DNA of 54,928 bases from Corynebacterium lubricantis DSM 45231. Its GTDB lineage: Bacteria; Actinomycetota; Actinomycetes; Mycobacteriales; Mycobacteriaceae. Shown in pieces: positions 53,272 through 54,928 of the stretch. The stretch covers positions 140,474 through 195,401 of the forward strand of contig NZ_KB902204.1 of NCBI RefSeq assembly GCF_000379425.1. Reading direction: 5' to 3'. Position numbers and translations under genes: made by a program. The notes beneath the pieces are model-generated. The model saw only the letters and a list, made by a program, of their open reading frames with translations, ran no database searches and had not been told where the DNA came from. How positions within the stretch are numbered: position 1 is the first letter of the stretch; each line of letters starts with the position of its first letter.

Positions 53272-54390
53272 TCACATCTTCATAGCCTGCGAACGATACT
53301 TTTCAATCTGCGACAAGAACCGCTTACGTTGCGTTTCCAGCGCCATCACAGCCACTTCATCATCACCCTTGCCCAGGGCACGCAACTCAGCAAGCTCGGC
53401 ATCAACATTCACCAAACGTGCTTCCAAATCGTTCGCCCAGCCCAAGAAATCCTCGTCGGTCAACTCAGACCACTTCTTCACCGGTTCACCAGATCGTTCC
53501 GCACGAGTCACAGGCTTCACGTTCTTACGCGGAGGCTTAGGGCGCTTCTCCCCCTCTTGAATCGGCCCATCATAAGTTTCAGGCAGCGTGCCCGAATTCC
53601 ACCAACGCTCCCACGCCTTTATAGGGTCTTTCTCCCCCGCAGCAACGCGCGCCCAATCCCGCGCGAGCTCATCACCACGACCAGGCAGACGAATCTTCCC
53701 ACCAACCTTGTAGACAGGCTCCAACGTGCACTGACAACCATCATGCACCTTAAAATCACCCTTACCCACAAACCGCGAATTAGTATCCTTGAAGGAATCC
53801 GTGCGGTACAGGCCAGCACCATCCGCCAAATACCCGGTATAAGACACGCCACGAGACGCGAGCATGGCACAGAACGCACAAGGGTCAGCATCCACTACGC
53901 GCGCATACCCAACAGGCCCATTACCGCGCTCAACATCGTCCTTAATCACGCGACGGCCACCATCGGCCACGATCTTCGTAGCCTTACCGGAAACAGCGTT
54001 ACGGCCGGCCTCTAAACCTTCCTCAGTGTTGTAGCCCTTACTGGATACTCGCTTCATCGACGCTCGCGCAGCAGTCCACAACTCCTGCAACGCATCCTCG
54101 AGACTGTAGTTATCCACCACATCAGCAATCGGCTTACGCTCCGGCTCCGGCACTTCAAGATCACGGAAATTCACCAAATAATCCTTGGAATACTCCCGCG
54201 ACACCGCCCGAAACTTCAACACCTCCGGCGCAGCCCGGCGCGCAAACGACAACGACGACTGATCAATATTCTTGTAATCCGCTTCTTCATCCCAGATGCC
54301 AAGCAGCACTTTCAGCATCCGCTTCACAATCCCAGCCTGCCCCTTGCGGTGCTTCTCGGTGAGCTCACGACCCTCACTAGTCCTAGCCAC
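53272..54390 (-). CDS. MuF-like head protein
   Basis: 372 residues, a VG15/MuF-type protein that sits inside the head and helps assembly or DNA entry. The typical Cys/His motif is CAFCAMLASRG followed further on by HDGCQC. The N-terminal part is helical; the C-terminal tail is basic and helical. GTG start, overlapping the portal gene by 8 bases. Confidence 0.85.
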   Translation of the reverse strand: MARTSEGRELTEKHRKGQAGIVKRMLKVLLGIWDEEADYKNIDQSSLSFARRAAPEVLKFRAVSREYSKDYLVNFRDLEVPEPERKPIADVVDNYSLEDALQELWTAARASMKRVSSKGYNTEEGLEAGRNAVSGKATKIVADGGRRVIKDDVERGNGPVGYARVVDADPCAFCAMLASRGVSYTGYLADGAGLYRTDSFKDTNSRFVGKGDFKVHDGCQCTLEPVYKVGGKIRLPGRGDELARDWARVAAGEKDPIKAWERWWNSGTLPETYDGPIQEGEKRPKPPRKNVKPVTRAERSGEPVKKWSELTDEDFLGWANDLEARLVNVDAELAELRALGKGDDEVAVMALETQRKRFLSQIEKYRSQAMKM

Positions 54391-54838
54391 CGCTTACCTC
54401 TTCGGTAGTCGAAGCATCGTTACGGCGCAGCATCCCATTCAACGGGTCACGCTCCGCCTCCTCGTCAGCCATACGCTCCCACTCCATAACGTCAGAACGC
54501 TCAACACCAGGAATACGATCCCACAGAGCACGAGCAGGCACATCCAACATCTGCTTAATCTTGCCCAGAGCATCCGCAGCCTGAGACATCGAACGAATCT
54601 CCATGTCCTGCCACGTCACCCTGAGAAGATCATCCTCAGCAGCATCCACGTTGCCCGACATGTACAGCCCAGTACGTATCAGGCGCGAATACGACTCAGC
54701 CGCATTCATCTGACGCTCATACACCTTCTGCGTCAACGGCGCACGAGCAGCAGCCAACGCCTCAGCCGACAGGTTCACCATCTGCCCAGTGAGTGCATGC
54801 GTAGGAGTCTGCGACGTCGAGGCCAACGCCTCAATAGG
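54383..54838 (-). pseudogene. Portal protein, C-terminal part, interrupted
   Basis: Frame of about 151 residues with ALASTSQTPTHALTGQMVNLSAEALAAARAPL, the usual C-terminal region of a siphovirus portal (SPP1/gp6-like), upstream of the MuF gene as expected. Reading back past 54838, the frame meets a TGA at 54839-54841 and the sequence changes character. A portal should have some 400-500 residues, so the 5' two thirds are cut off by an inserted sequence or an assembly join. Confidence 0.7.
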
Positions 54839-54928
54839 TCAAGTCCTTTTGAGTGGTGTATCCGCCAGCGGTTGACTCAGCGATGAACTGACCGCTGACG
54901 GAACAGGATTCCTTACGCCACCAGAGCC
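54837..54928 (-). mobile_element. Foreign sequence at the portal break, possible IS end
   Basis: About 90 bases up to the window end do not continue the portal frame. The sequence begins (plus strand) GGTCAAGTCCTTTTGAGTGG, and on the minus strand two frames are open across most of it. A partial hairpin (54866-54872 with 54891-54897) is present. The position, ending at the contig edge in a broken gene, fits the end of an insertion sequence that is repeated elsewhere. The family is not identified. Confidence 0.4.

Larger units (their letters stand above)
34909..54928 (-). mobile_element. Siphovirus-type prophage, left part
   Basis: Starts at the tRNA-Val fragment and runs past the window end. 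Its genes are nearly all on the minus strand in the usual order of a long-tailed phage: portal, MuF, scaffold, capsid, connectors, tail, tape measure, tail tip, fibres, lysis. The attachment site is at the lysis end. No integrase, repressor, terminase or replication genes are inside the window, so they should follow to the right. The portal gene is broken at the edge, so activity is doubtful. Confidence 0.93.

Noticed and set aside
54751..54928. Start of the portal protein near 54826
   Set aside because: The first codon there would be TTG in the middle of a conserved portal segment without a ribosome site; the gene is cut, not begun, here.
34909..54928. Integrase or repressor near the left attachment site
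   Set aside because: Every frame near the left end is a membrane or lysis protein; no tyrosine or serine recombinase motif is present, so these genes must be at the other end.

Overview
The window looks like one stretch, probably one draft contig, of a mycolic-acid-containing actinobacterium, almost certainly a Corynebacterium. The evidence is the gene order E2 / lipB / lipA / DUF4191 / RDD / glnA / glnE / glnA2 / CYTH-CHAD / RNase H-phosphatase / zinc ribbon / Nif3 / HAD / ptpA / SURF1, which follows the M. tuberculosis Rv2215-Rv2235 order. A prophage carrying a LysB-type mycolyl-arabinogalactan esterase and a DUF4185 protein fits the same group. The species was not determined.

Region 1 (1-8.8 kb) is about lipoate. 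It holds the 3' part of a multi-lipoyl-domain E2 acyltransferase, a terminator, the glycine cleavage genes gcvP-gcvT-gcvH, then lipB (octanoyl transfer) and lipA (sulfur insertion). E2 and GcvH are lipoylated substrates and LipB/LipA make the cofactor on them. Region 2 (9-28 kb) is about nitrogen. Adenylylatable glutamine synthetase glnA has a promoter with an AmtR-like site. The adenylyltransferase glnE and a second, non-adenylylatable synthetase glnA2 lie further on. Between them are a GH25 lysozyme-like gene coupled to a PIG-L deacetylase, a NUDIX hydrolase, two membrane-anchored proteins of unknown function, a secreted-type trypsin-like protease coupled to a 49-residue acidic protein, thrC and an MFS transporter. 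A CYTH/CHAD protein, a divergent GalK-like kinase, an RNB nuclease and the RNase P RNA follow. Region 3 (28.6-34.6 kb) carries a CopZ-like protein, the RNase H/phosphatase fusion with its zinc-ribbon and Nif3 partners, a HAD-ptpA pair, SURF1 and an unknown protein.

Region 4 (about 34.9 kb to the end) is a siphovirus-type prophage read on the minus strand. From right to left it has portal, MuF-like head protein, scaffold, capsid, head-tail connectors, tail terminator, major tail protein, tail chaperones joined by a canonical -1 slippery heptamer, tape measure, tail tip and baseplate proteins, and three collagen-like fibre proteins. The lysis genes follow: LysB, a DUF4185 protein, an M23+GH25 endolysin and two or three holin-like proteins. 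A 60-residue membrane peptide is encoded on the opposite strand inside the lysis region, with its own terminator. The left edge is the 3' half of a tRNA-Val gene with its terminator, which marks the attachment site. The integrase and early genes must lie beyond the right edge.

Both window ends fall in repeated sequence: a lipoyl-domain repeat at the left, and at the right a foreign sequence that interrupts the portal gene and may be the end of an insertion sequence. This suggests the ends are assembly breaks. No CRISPR array, rRNA or complete tRNA was seen.
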